In this document: positions 43,923 through 50,871 of the stretch, piece after piece
Position numbering within the stretch: the first letter of the stretch is position 1
Layout of the letters: each line of letters begins with the position of its first letter
DNA from: Niastella soli
GTDB lineage: Bacteria; Bacteroidota; Bacteroidia; Chitinophagales; Chitinophagaceae
NCBI RefSeq assembly: GCF_017742245.1
Contig: NZ_JAGHKO010000005.1
Span: forward strand, 496,001-560,000
Direction of reading: 5' to 3'
DNA length: 64,000 bases
The notes under the pieces: model-generated
Told to the model about the DNA's origin: nothing
Database searches by the model: none
Seen by the model: the letters and a program-made list of their open reading frames with translations, nothing else
Program-made: the position numbers and the translations under genes

Positions 43923-44865
43923 ATGGAAAAATTAAATTGTGAGCAGGCCAAACGGCTCGACCTGGTCGATTATTTGACGTTTTTAGGGCATCATCCTCAA
44001 AAGGTCAGTAACGGTGATTACTGGTTTTTATCTCCTTTAAGGGATGAAAGAACGGGCATCCTTTAAGATTAATCGAAAACTTAATGTGTGGCATGATCAT
44101 GGGAGCGGCAAAGGTGGTGATCTTATTGATTTCGGAACGCTTTACCATAACTGTTCCGTTAGCGACTTGCAGGAACGCTTGTCGGGGTACCACGCTCGCC
44201 CGGTTCTTTCTTTTCACCCGCCTACTGTTCCCGGCAATCTTTCGGGTGCAAATTCCCGCCTTGCTGGTGAAAAGAAAGAGACCACAGAAGGCAAAATTGT
44301 TGTGCTGGATTCCCGCCCGCTGGTTGCAAAAGATCTTCTGGATTACATTGAAAAAAGAGGCATACCACTTGAAATCGCGGGCCGATTTTGTAAGGAAGTA
44401 GACTTCCTTTTGTATGGCAAAAAGCTTACTGTGATCGGCTTTCAAAATAATTCCGGTGGTTATGAATTACGAAGCGAAAATTTTAAAGGCAGCAGTTCCC
44501 CCAAGGATGTAACTTTTATTGACAATCGAACAGATGATGTTGCGGTGTTTGAAGGCTTTTTCAGCTTCCTATCTTTTTGCACCGTCAATAAAAATTTAAC
44601 AGCCCCACTGTCAAATTGCCTGGTATTAAATTCCCTTTCTTTTTTTGAAAAGAGCCGTTCATTAATGGAACAATATAAGCAGGTTCATTTGATTTTAGAC
44701 AGAGACAACGCCGGTATGAATTGCACAAAACAGGCTTTGCAATGGGATGCCAATAGGTATATAGATCGCAGTGATTTTTATCGGAATCACAAAGATCTAA
44801 ACCAATGGCTTATACATCACCGGCAGAGCCAGGAGCAAAAGCCAAGGATAGGTAGGAAGCTTTAA
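43923..44865 (+). pseudogene. CHC2/toprim DNA-primase-like gene with one-base frameshift
   Basis: Starts MEKLNCEQAKRLDLVDYLTF, typical of the zinc-finger/toprim primase-like proteins of Bacteroidota mobile elements. The first frame runs to SPLRDERTG and stops at 44066; the second continues ASFKINRKLNVWHDHGSGKG. Removing one G from the GGG at 44054-44056 joins them as ERTASFKIN, the expected sequence. The toprim parts (VAVFEGFFSF; VHLILDRDNAGM) are intact in the second frame. It is either a real inactivating mutation or a sequencing error in a G-run. It would act in element replication or transfer. Confidence 0.8.
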
Positions 44866-44901
44866 GTTTTCGGTAGCCAGCTATATTTTGGTAATACCAA
44901 A

Positions 44902-45315
44902 ATGTTGGCCTATTTCTGCCGGCAAATGGAAAAGAAATATAATCTGCGGGAGGTTTTAAATCCGCGAAAATTTCTATCTAAAGAGGAACGCCTGATACCT
45001 CGCCAGGACATGCGAAAAGACCGGTTAAAAATGGATATTCGGGACACCCTGCAGCATGTTACTACTTACCAGGAATTTGAAAAGAAAATGAAAGCGATGG
45101 GCTACTCAGTTTTAAAGGGCCGAGGCATTTCTTTTATTGACGATAAAAAGGTAAAAATTAAAGGAAGTGAAGTGGGTTTTTCTCTTTCAAAAATTGAACG
45201 CGTTTTGGAGTTAAGGCAGAAAATTGAAATGGTGCCACAAGAAGAGAAGATGCGGGCAAAGATGATCCAGGAGTACCAACCCAGGCCGGGCCTCACTAGT
45301 CTCAGAAACTGGTAG
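44902..45315 (+). pseudogene. Relaxase (MobA-type) C-terminal fragment
   Basis: Reads FCRQMEKKYNLREVLNPRKF, the region that follows the catalytic domain in Bacteroidota mobilization nucleases, then YEFEKKMKAMGYSVLKGRG-like sequence and ISFIDDKKVKIKGSEVGFSL. The N-terminal nuclease domain with Tyr and the His triad is absent: only 36 nt separate the primase stop from this piece, and these are in the same frame. So a deletion removed the relaxase front. An ATG at 44902 could start a 137-aa product without nicking activity. Confidence 0.75.
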
Positions 45316-45326
45316 AGAACACTTAC

Positions 45327-45500
45327 ATGACTGCCCAGTTCGAGAAACTTCAACAATCACCATTATTCAAATTTCAGGAGGAGCTGGTTAAAATACTTTT
45401 TGAACCGCAACAGGGGGAATATCAATCGCAGTCGCTAGATCCAAATTGGTTGAAGGAATTCAAGCGAAAAAAGAAGAAACAACTACGGCACCGGTTATAG
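45327..45500 (+). CDS. Short basic protein after the relaxase fragment
   Basis: 57 aa: MTAQFEKLQQSPLFKFQEEL, then VKILFEPQQGEYQSQSLDPN and a lysine/arginine-rich end (KRKKKKQLRHRL). It sits 11 nt after the relaxase fragment and looks like the far C-terminal tail of such relaxases, or a small accessory mobilization protein. Too short to decide. Confidence 0.5.
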   Translation: MTAQFEKLQQSPLFKFQEELVKILFEPQQGEYQSQSLDPNWLKEFKRKKKKQLRHRL

Positions 45501-45526
45501 AATTTTTATTATAAAACTTATTATTT

Positions 45527-45907
45527 ATGGAAAACAATAAAGTGAACGGGAGCCATCTGGAAATACTGGAAATGGTAATAAAGGAACTGGTGGAAGAACA
45601 CGCTAAAACCAACCGGGTAATAGCGGATCTGATAAAAGGAATTAATGGTATTAACAGCAAGATAGATAAACCCGCAGTGATGCATACACCGGAACCGGAT
45701 ACCAGTAAAATCCAGCAGATTATCGAAAAGTGTATGCTGGAGATCAGGCTTACAATTAGTACCAGTCTAAATAAACACAAGCCAGGTAGATTCCAGTTAT
45801 TTTTGGAGTCGAAATATAAGTGGTGGGTGGTTGTGACCATTTTAGGAATCTTTCTGCTGACATACGCCTTTTTCCTTTTTGTATATTACCTGGCCAAGTC
45901 AGCATAA
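45527..45907 (+). CDS. Tail-anchored membrane protein of the mobilization region
   Basis: 126 aa. A long coiled-coil-prone N-terminal half (LEILEMVIKELVEEHAKTNR; VIADLIKGINGINSKID) precedes one C-terminal membrane helix (WWVVVTILGIFLLTYAFFLF). Small proteins with this layout follow the relaxase gene in Bacteroidota mobilizable elements; the role is unknown. Same direction, 26 nt after the 57-aa gene. Confidence 0.65.
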   Translation: MENNKVNGSHLEILEMVIKELVEEHAKTNRVIADLIKGINGINSKIDKPAVMHTPEPDTSKIQQIIEKCMLEIRLTISTSLNKHKPGRFQLFLESKYKWWVVVTILGIFLLTYAFFLFVYYLAKSA

Positions 45908-45973
45908 TCGGCTGGGGGGAAGCGTATCATTAAATGTGAAGTCTGTACCTTTATTTTGAAAATCCAGGATGAT

Positions 45974-46189
45974 ATGGAACAACAAATGGAACCGATATTT
46001 TTGAGGTATGGTGGAGCTGAAAAACTCACCACAGAAATGACCAAAGATGAACTTGACCAGCTATCGGCTTCCATTTTAAGGAGGGCTAAGGAAAAGGCTT
46101 TTTCCAAAGGTCGGCCTATTATTTTTGGTGAGGAAGGCAAGGTATATGCGGAATGGCCAGACGGAATTATTGAAGAACTTAAAGTCTAG
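45974..46189 (+). CDS. Small acidic protein, function unknown
   Basis: 71 aa from ATG 45974 (MEQQMEPIFLRYGGAEKLTT); a start six codons upstream is also open. The pattern IFGEEGKVYAEWPDGIIEEL at the C-terminus suggests a small beta unit. No family recognised. It ends the plus-strand mobilization group; a hairpin at 46281-46308 lies 92 nt on. Confidence 0.55.
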   Translation: MEQQMEPIFLRYGGAEKLTTEMTKDELDQLSASILRRAKEKAFSKGRPIIFGEEGKVYAEWPDGIIEELKV

Positions 46190-46280
46190 GTCTAATGCTG
46201 GCCCAAACGGGATTGAAAAGAACTCTTACAACGTTGTTCCCAAAAACACACCAGTAATAAATAAATTAAGATGAAATCGC

Positions 46281-46308
46281 TAAGAGGCCCGGATTGCCGG
46301 GCTTCTTA
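46281..46308. terminator. Hairpin between convergent gene groups
   Basis: GCCCGG (46287-46292) and CCGGGC (46297-46302) pair around ATTG, with TAAG/CTTA extending the stem after a two-base mismatch. It separates the plus-strand mobilization genes from the minus-strand gene ending at 46347 and can serve both. Confidence 0.7.
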
Positions 46309-46346
46309 CATTACGCAGGAATAACAAACTTTTGCGTTCGCTTTTA

Positions 46347-46814
46347 TTACGAGTTATGTCCTACAAAGAATAGACTTGCTGAACCCTTGTATTGCATGAT
46401 TAGGTCTACCAATTCTTCTTTGTTTTTTTCAAGGTAAGAAATTTCAAATTTCAAGTCGGCAAATTCTTTAAAATGTAAAACTAAATCTTCTCTATGATTT
46501 TCACTGTAATGATCATAAAGTGTCGAAAAGCTTTCAATCGTACTCCACTCAAAAAAACCTTTGTCTCGTAACTCAATTCCATCTTTAGTCAAAATTATTT
46601 CAGCTTTTCGTTTTACTAATTCGTTAAGAAAGTGAAAGAAACACCCAAAAATTATTATTCCTAAGATTATCGTAAATGTCGGGTTTTGCTTGTAAATAAT
46701 TCTTGTCTTTTCGTAGGGCCCAATAAAATACCAAAGAATCATAAGCCCGGTCAATATAACAAAGCGCCATTGCTTTTTCTTAGATTGTCTAATTATTAAT
46801 GGTTTATAGCTCAT
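46347..46814 (-). CDS. Two-helix membrane protein, function unknown
   Basis: 155 aa. Basic N-terminus (IIRQSKKKQWR), two membrane helices (FVILTGLMILWYFIGPY and TFTIILGIIIFGCFFHFLNE), then a soluble PH-like beta unit (EIILTKDGIELRDKGFFEWS). Similar small proteins accompany polymorphic-toxin immunity genes, and the three genes upstream on the same strand include a SUKH immunity protein. An immunity role is therefore plausible but not shown. Confidence 0.6.
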   Translation of the reverse strand: MSYKPLIIRQSKKKQWRFVILTGLMILWYFIGPYEKTRIIYKQNPTFTIILGIIIFGCFFHFLNELVKRKAEIILTKDGIELRDKGFFEWSTIESFSTLYDHYSENHREDLVLHFKEFADLKFEISYLEKNKEELVDLIMQYKGSASLFFVGHNS

Positions 46815-46904
46815 AGTTCAAGTCAGTTCTCATTTTACGGTTGTCAACGGAGTGGCAATGAATTGTCTCATTTCGGCTAACAGTGCTAGCGGTTAGGGCT
46901 TCTG

Positions 46905-47432
46905 TTAAATGTCTGTTAACAGTATTGCCCAAAATTTATTTTCGCTCTCGTTAGTTGAAATAACATTTTCTCCAGGCCGCAATTTGTAAAAACTTAGTCT
47001 GTCACTAATGAAATGCTCCTCATCTTCTTCTTCAAGATTGTTTTGCTTTGCCCAAAGCTGTCCAAGTTCAGGTGTCTGAAACGAATACCAAAACCTGATA
47101 CCTTTAATTTCTTCTTTTTGAAATTTGTCTGCAAGTAAAGTCAGGGCTTTAATACCAAGCATAAAAGCCTTTTTGTTGTCCGCAGGAACGATATGCCAGT
47201 CCACATGAAAATGATTTTCGCTGTCCTCAATGATTGATTGATTTTCCCAGTTCTGATTAGCTTTGTAGAGTCTGTTAAATGATTTTAAAGTAACACCAAG
47301 CTCCGTAATTAAAATTTGGTCATCAAGAATACTTTGAACTTCTGCTGGCAAACCAAATGAAAATGAAAAATCTTCAGGCAGGCTATATTCTGTTTGCAGT
47401 TGCTTAAATGTTTCGTTGTATGTAATCGTCAT
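46905..47432 (-). CDS. Hypothetical protein, possible immunity protein
   Basis: 175 aa, acidic and soluble with no signal. It contains PEDFSFSFGLPAEVQSILDD, FHVDWHIVPADNKKAFMLGI and a C-terminus rich in E/D. No family recognised. It is first after the SUKH gene on the minus strand (19 nt gap). After its stop, CGGCTAACAGTGCTAGCGG (46874-46892) and GTTAG form an imperfect hairpin. Confidence 0.55.
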   Translation of the reverse strand: MTITYNETFKQLQTEYSLPEDFSFSFGLPAEVQSILDDQILITELGVTLKSFNRLYKANQNWENQSIIEDSENHFHVDWHIVPADNKKAFMLGIKALTLLADKFQKEEIKGIRFWYSFQTPELGQLWAKQNNLEEEDEEHFISDRLSFYKLRPGENVISTNESENKFWAILLTDI

Positions 47433-47451
47433 GGCTTTAGAAGCAGAAGTT

Positions 47452-47919
47452 TTATTTAGTTTTGTTTGCTAGATTTTCACGCCATGAATACAAACCATCA
47501 AAAACGCCTTTATTCAAAAAAACATTCAAAAACTCTGAAAATGAATTTGTCAATACGATTGTATTCAATGTTTTGTTGTATATTTTATATTGACTTGAGT
47601 CATTAGAATCTACATGAAGCGTCCACGTGTCGCAATATATCATATATTCTGCAATGTGAAAATCACCATTGCTTTCTGTAAATGAGTTTCTATCCTTTAT
47701 GTTATCAACTATTTCTTCAAGAGGAATAATTCTAAACATGTCTTCGTCAGATTCAAAGCCATTCGAAAAGGAATAAAAAGTTTTTATATCGTCTGGAAGT
47801 GTAATGTGTAAAATTTCCTCAAATTTTACTATGTCAGATGATGAAGCTGGTGCATATAAAGTTATTCCAAGCCTCGTCTTGTCCGTTTTAATTCTATTTA
47901 TAATGTCTTTTATTGTCAT
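47452..47919 (-). CDS. SUKH/SMI1-KNR4 family immunity-type protein
   Basis: 155 aa. The core SUKH pattern is clear: SDIVKFEEILHITLPDDIKT, FYSFSNGFESDEDMFRIIPL, then FHIAEYMIYCDTWTLHVD and a late LTNSFSEFLNVFL helix. Bacterial SUKH proteins neutralise contact-dependent and polymorphic toxins, mostly nucleases and deaminases. No matching toxin gene is beside it; the RHS toxin 3 kb away has its own DUF6881 partner. Five nt separate it from the next gene upstream. Confidence 0.88.
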   Translation of the reverse strand: MTIKDIINRIKTDKTRLGITLYAPASSSDIVKFEEILHITLPDDIKTFYSFSNGFESDEDMFRIIPLEEIVDNIKDRNSFTESNGDFHIAEYMIYCDTWTLHVDSNDSSQYKIYNKTLNTIVLTNSFSEFLNVFLNKGVFDGLYSWRENLANKTK

Positions 47920-47924
47920 TTCGA

Positions 47925-48488
47925 TTAATCTACTTCTACTTTGTATATCAATTCTCGTTCGCCGTCCAAAAAAAGTTCGATTTCAAAAGGTTTTTCAAAT
48001 TGCATGAACCAACTGTCCTTCCTATAGCTTTCACAGATGTGTTTAATGATTTTTCCTATAATAGCCATTAGTATGACTTTGATGTCTTTACTATACTTAT
48101 TGAAATTTGGAAATATGTGTCCCATACTCCATGTTATGCTCTCGATTTGTCCGGCAGTCGGTTTATACTTGACATTGCGAGCATTTCTTTTTTCAGAAGC
48201 ATATTCAACTGTAGCTGCTGCTTCATTTGGATCGGAGTAAAACCGAATTTCGATTTTGTTGATTACCTCTGGTTCTCTAAGAAAAATTATTCCACCAGCA
48301 AATGTTTTGTGAACAAGCCACCTGCCTTTTTCATGGTAATAGTGGTCTAGATCGTGACGTAACATAACTTTCTCGTTCTCCGCCAGATTGTTGGAAACTA
48401 TTTTATACAATGTGTCTAATACGTCCAGCAATTCGTACCCTTTGCCAGGAAATTTAATCTGATTTATTTTATCGATTAATGTTAGCAT
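47925..48488 (-). CDS. Hypothetical protein in immunity-like cluster
   Basis: 187 aa, soluble. It has HDLDHYYHEKGRWLVHKTFA, IRFYSDPNEAAATVEYASEK and a C-terminal FEKPFEIELFLDGERELIYK. No family recognised. Five nt before the SUKH gene, so the two are probably co-transcribed. Context suggests defence against toxins, but nothing in the sequence proves it. Confidence 0.55.
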   Translation of the reverse strand: MLTLIDKINQIKFPGKGYELLDVLDTLYKIVSNNLAENEKVMLRHDLDHYYHEKGRWLVHKTFAGGIIFLREPEVINKIEIRFYSDPNEAAATVEYASEKRNARNVKYKPTAGQIESITWSMGHIFPNFNKYSKDIKVILMAIIGKIIKHICESYRKDSWFMQFEKPFEIELFLDGERELIYKVEVD

Positions 48489-48508
48489 GTAAAAATTGCC
48501 TATTACGA

Positions 48509-48811
48509 TCAGGATTTTTTCTGTTTATCTTTTTTAGATTTGGACTTATAGTTTAATATTTCACATAAATCCAAATCCAATACCTCTGCAATGGCGATTA
48601 AAGTTAATATCGTAGAATTAGATTGCCCTTTCTCGATAGCGCTTATCTGAGTATGTTTTACATGTGCTAACTTAGCCAGATCCCGCAGGCTGATACCTGG
48701 TTTGTCTAATGATCTTTTCTTTCCTTCCGGTCCCATATACCCCATACGGGCGTTATATAACTTTTCGCCTATCAGTTTTAAGATTTCCGCGCTTTTGATG
48801 CTGTCCAGCAT
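48509..48811 (-). CDS. XRE-family helix-turn-helix regulator
   Basis: 100 aa. The HTH_3 core is ISLRDLAKLAHVKHTQISAI followed by EKGQSNSTILTLIAIAEVLD; the N-terminus carries a short helix with YMGPEGKKRS and the C-terminus is highly basic (KSKSKKDKQKKS). It starts the minus-strand immunity-like operon and probably regulates it. Confidence 0.88.
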   Translation of the reverse strand: MLDSIKSAEILKLIGEKLYNARMGYMGPEGKKRSLDKPGISLRDLAKLAHVKHTQISAIEKGQSNSTILTLIAIAEVLDLDLCEILNYKSKSKKDKQKKS

Positions 48812-49294
48812 AGATTATTTATTAAGCTGGAAGATGCCTCAAATTGAATAAATTATTTGTTCCATTATTTGGGTACAAAAATCCTTTCATTAAATTTGAA
48901 TAGTAAATCCTAAATAAAACAAGAATTTATGAAAGTCAATCCAGGCAAGCATTTGATGAATTTACTGTTGCCCCCTTAGCTATTTCCAAACCATAGAATA
49001 TTGAGATATTGATGGCAATTCGCTAATATACCTGTAACAGAAAAAGGTCGAAAATTTTCACGGACACAGGTAAGTTCAGCAAATTGCTCACCTTAAGGGT
49101 GGGCTTTGCTTGCTTATGTGTCCCAGGGAATTCGACCTCCCTCTGTTACTAAGCAATGTCAAGGCTCATTCTTTTTTTATAAACTTCTGCCTTTATACCT
49201 GCCTATATTAGCGATTCCATACTGTATTGATATTCCTTTAGCTATTCTGCCCTTATTTATCTCTAATTCTCCGTATTAATTAAAATTAATATGT
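48812..49294. other. Divergent intergenic region holding a structured-RNA candidate
   Basis: About 480 nt between the minus-strand XRE gene and the plus-strand regulator genes. The main content is the interrupted hairpin at 49034-49149. A run of seven or more T follows at 49171-49177. No reading frame is supported. Confidence 0.6.
49034..49149 (+). ncRNA. Candidate structured RNA: 116-nt rod-like interrupted hairpin
   Basis: Nested perfect helices, outside to inside: GTAACAGA 49034-41/TCTGTTAC 49142-49; GGTCGAA 49046-52/TTCGACC 49131-37; GGACACA 49062-68/TGTGTCC 49117-23; TAAG 49071-74/CTTA 49113-16; AGCAAA 49078-83/TTTGCT 49105-10; CACC 49089-92/GGTG 49098-101 with loop TTAAG. Internal loops separate most helices. 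It is not coding on either strand, and a T-run at 49171-49177 gives the plus strand a possible end. It lacks the SRP GGAAG loop and tRNA/tmRNA ends. A DNA site (oriT, recombinase target) is the alternative. Confidence 0.6.
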
Positions 49295-49666
49295 ATGGAA
49301 GCGCCATTAATCAATTCCGCTACAACTGTAGGGTTTAAAGGTAAATCCTACAATAAGCACCCTCAATTGTATAACCAGCCATTACGCCTCACAGAAGAGC
49401 AATCAGACAATCCCATTCTTGTTTTTGATGACTTTTTTGAAAGTTATCATTTAAACGAGACCTGGGAATTATTATGGGAATGGCTTGTGTCTGTTATCTC
49501 AAGTGCTGGAAGCATTTCTAGTGAGCCGCTTGAAAGAAGCAATCATTTCTATTTTTATGAAAAGATAGAAGCGATTATTGAAGCTGCATTTATTTTAAAA
49601 TCAAACCGGCTTAAAGAAATGCAGGATAAATCAGGTTGTTCATCCCTTCCAAATAATGAGGCATGA
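49295..49666 (+). CDS. Hypothetical protein of the island regulator operon
   Basis: 123 aa, acidic. It contains ILVFDDFFESYHLNETWELL and WEWLVSVISSAGSISSEPLE. This 'DDFFExYHLxExRxxLW' pattern occurs in small proteins of Bacteroidota mobile elements; function unknown. Its stop overlaps the start of the next gene (ATGA), so translation is coupled to the XRE/S24 regulator. Confidence 0.7.
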   Translation: MEAPLINSATTVGFKGKSYNKHPQLYNQPLRLTEEQSDNPILVFDDFFESYHLNETWELLWEWLVSVISSAGSISSEPLERSNHFYFYEKIEAIIEAAFILKSNRLKEMQDKSGCSSLPNNEA

Positions 49667-50319
49667 CAGAAATCGGACTTCGGTTAAAGATGTTTAGAAC
49701 GCGGTCAGGCACTAAAATGCATGTGATTGCAAAAGCAACAGGTATTGCAAAGGAGACGATGTATAAATGGGAAAAAGGAACTAAGCCAAGTAACATAGTT
49801 GAATACTTTAAGCTGAAGGAGTACCTGAATAAAATGGAGAATAGGCTGGAAATAGAAGCCTTTGAAATGGAGAATCAAAACCCGGCCACATTAAGGTTGC
49901 CTTTAAACACTTCAGAATCACCTAGCCCTCAAACTGATGGTAAAGCAGCCAGCGGAACGGTAATCTTTACAAATGGTGAACCGGAATTAATTGTTGATCG
50001 TATTAATGCCCCCGTTTTAGGTGTATGGGATGGATGTATTCAGGTTAATGGGCATAGCATGGAGCCAACGTTCAGCTATGGTTGCCGGATAATAGTTTCC
50101 CGGTTGAGCGACACTCAACTCCTTAACTGGGGCCATTATTATTACATCATCGACACCAACTGGCAGGGATTTGTAAGAAGGGTTTACCAGGGCGAAAAGG
50201 ATAATACTATCAGGTTGGTTTCAGATAATCCAGATCAAAGTAAATATCCGCCTATTGAAAGAAGTCTTAACCAGATTGTAGCTTTTCTTACGGTAGGCGC
50301 GTCAATTACGAAATTCTAA
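49663..50319 (+). CDS. XRE/S24-type (LexA/CI-like) repressor
   Basis: 218 aa. N-terminal HTH (LRLKMFRTRSGTKMHVIAKA; TGIAKETMYKWEKGT, residues 5-40), linker, then an S24 peptidase-like domain with nucleophile Ser132 in VNGHSMEPTFSYG. At the general-base position the usual Lys is replaced: the segment reads GFVRRVY (Arg172/173). Autocleavage may thus be lost or altered. Such proteins control excision and transfer genes of integrated elements. The start ATG overlaps the upstream stop by four bases. Confidence 0.85.
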   Translation: MTEIGLRLKMFRTRSGTKMHVIAKATGIAKETMYKWEKGTKPSNIVEYFKLKEYLNKMENRLEIEAFEMENQNPATLRLPLNTSESPSPQTDGKAASGTVIFTNGEPELIVDRINAPVLGVWDGCIQVNGHSMEPTFSYGCRIIVSRLSDTQLLNWGHYYYIIDTNWQGFVRRVYQGEKDNTIRLVSDNPDQSKYPPIERSLNQIVAFLTVGASITKF

Positions 50320-50334
50320 CTAATATTTATTTAT

Positions 50335-50553
50335 ATGAAACTTAGTCAAGAAGCGCTGAAAGCAATTAATAATCCAGTCACCCGCCGCCGCTTAATGGAT
50401 GTGCTGGGCTGTACTGAATTTACGATATCCAGGTATATTCAAAAGAACAGTGATAATCTTACCAAAGCGGCGGCTATGGTGGTTATCAGAGAAGTTACCG
50501 GTTTATCGGATGATGAAATGCTCTTTGCAAATAATAATGTTTTAGTCAAATAG
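50335..50553 (+). CDS. Small HTH-like protein
   Basis: 72 aa: SQEALKAINNPVTRRRLMDV, then LGCTEFTISRYIQKNSDNLT, a helix-turn-helix-like unit, and TGLSDDEMLF. Short proteins of this kind follow S24-type regulators in Bacteroidota elements and are probably DNA-binding. 15 nt after the repressor gene; a terminator follows at 50603-50638. Confidence 0.7.
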   Translation: MKLSQEALKAINNPVTRRRLMDVLGCTEFTISRYIQKNSDNLTKAAAMVVIREVTGLSDDEMLFANNNVLVK

Positions 50554-50602
50554 GATGACTGAAAAGTTTTAACAATACTACTAATCAGTACCATTATACC
50601 AG

Positions 50603-50638
50603 AAGTCCCGGTGTGTCTACATCGGGGCTTTATTTTTG
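50603..50638 (+). terminator. Rho-independent terminator of the regulator operon
   Basis: AAGTCCCGGTGT (50603-50614) pairs with ACATCGGGGCTT (50619-50630) with two G-T pairs, followed by TTATTTTT. Confidence 0.9.
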
Positions 50639-50871
50639 TAGGTTAGGGGTATTTTCTTCAGAATTCCTTCAATTCTAAAAGCAGGTAACGTGCAGGCAAA
50701 TATGATAAAAAAAGTAGTAAACTGAGAAGCCTTAGCAAAGAAAGTTTAATTAAAAAACTTTACTATTTCACAACTTTTCAACCTGAGTTGTTCCCGTGAA
50801 TTACTAAATGTCGGCAATTAAAGTTAGGCCAGGTAATTGTTGTTAATTTGCCTTATTAATAACCCCTCACT
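50639..50871. other. Intergenic region upstream of the RHS toxin gene
   Basis: AT-rich, no gene. It must hold the promoter of the toxin/immunity pair; I see no convincing TAnnTTTG element. Confidence 0.35.

Noticed and set aside
49034..49149. Interrupted hairpin read as SRP RNA, tmRNA or tRNA
   Set aside because: The TTCGACC segment looks like a T loop but pairs perfectly with GGTCGAA; there is no GGAAG tetraloop region, no acceptor/CCA end and no tag frame.
49034..49149. Interrupted hairpin as a retron msr-msd
   Set aside because: No reverse transcriptase gene occurs nearby or anywhere in the island.
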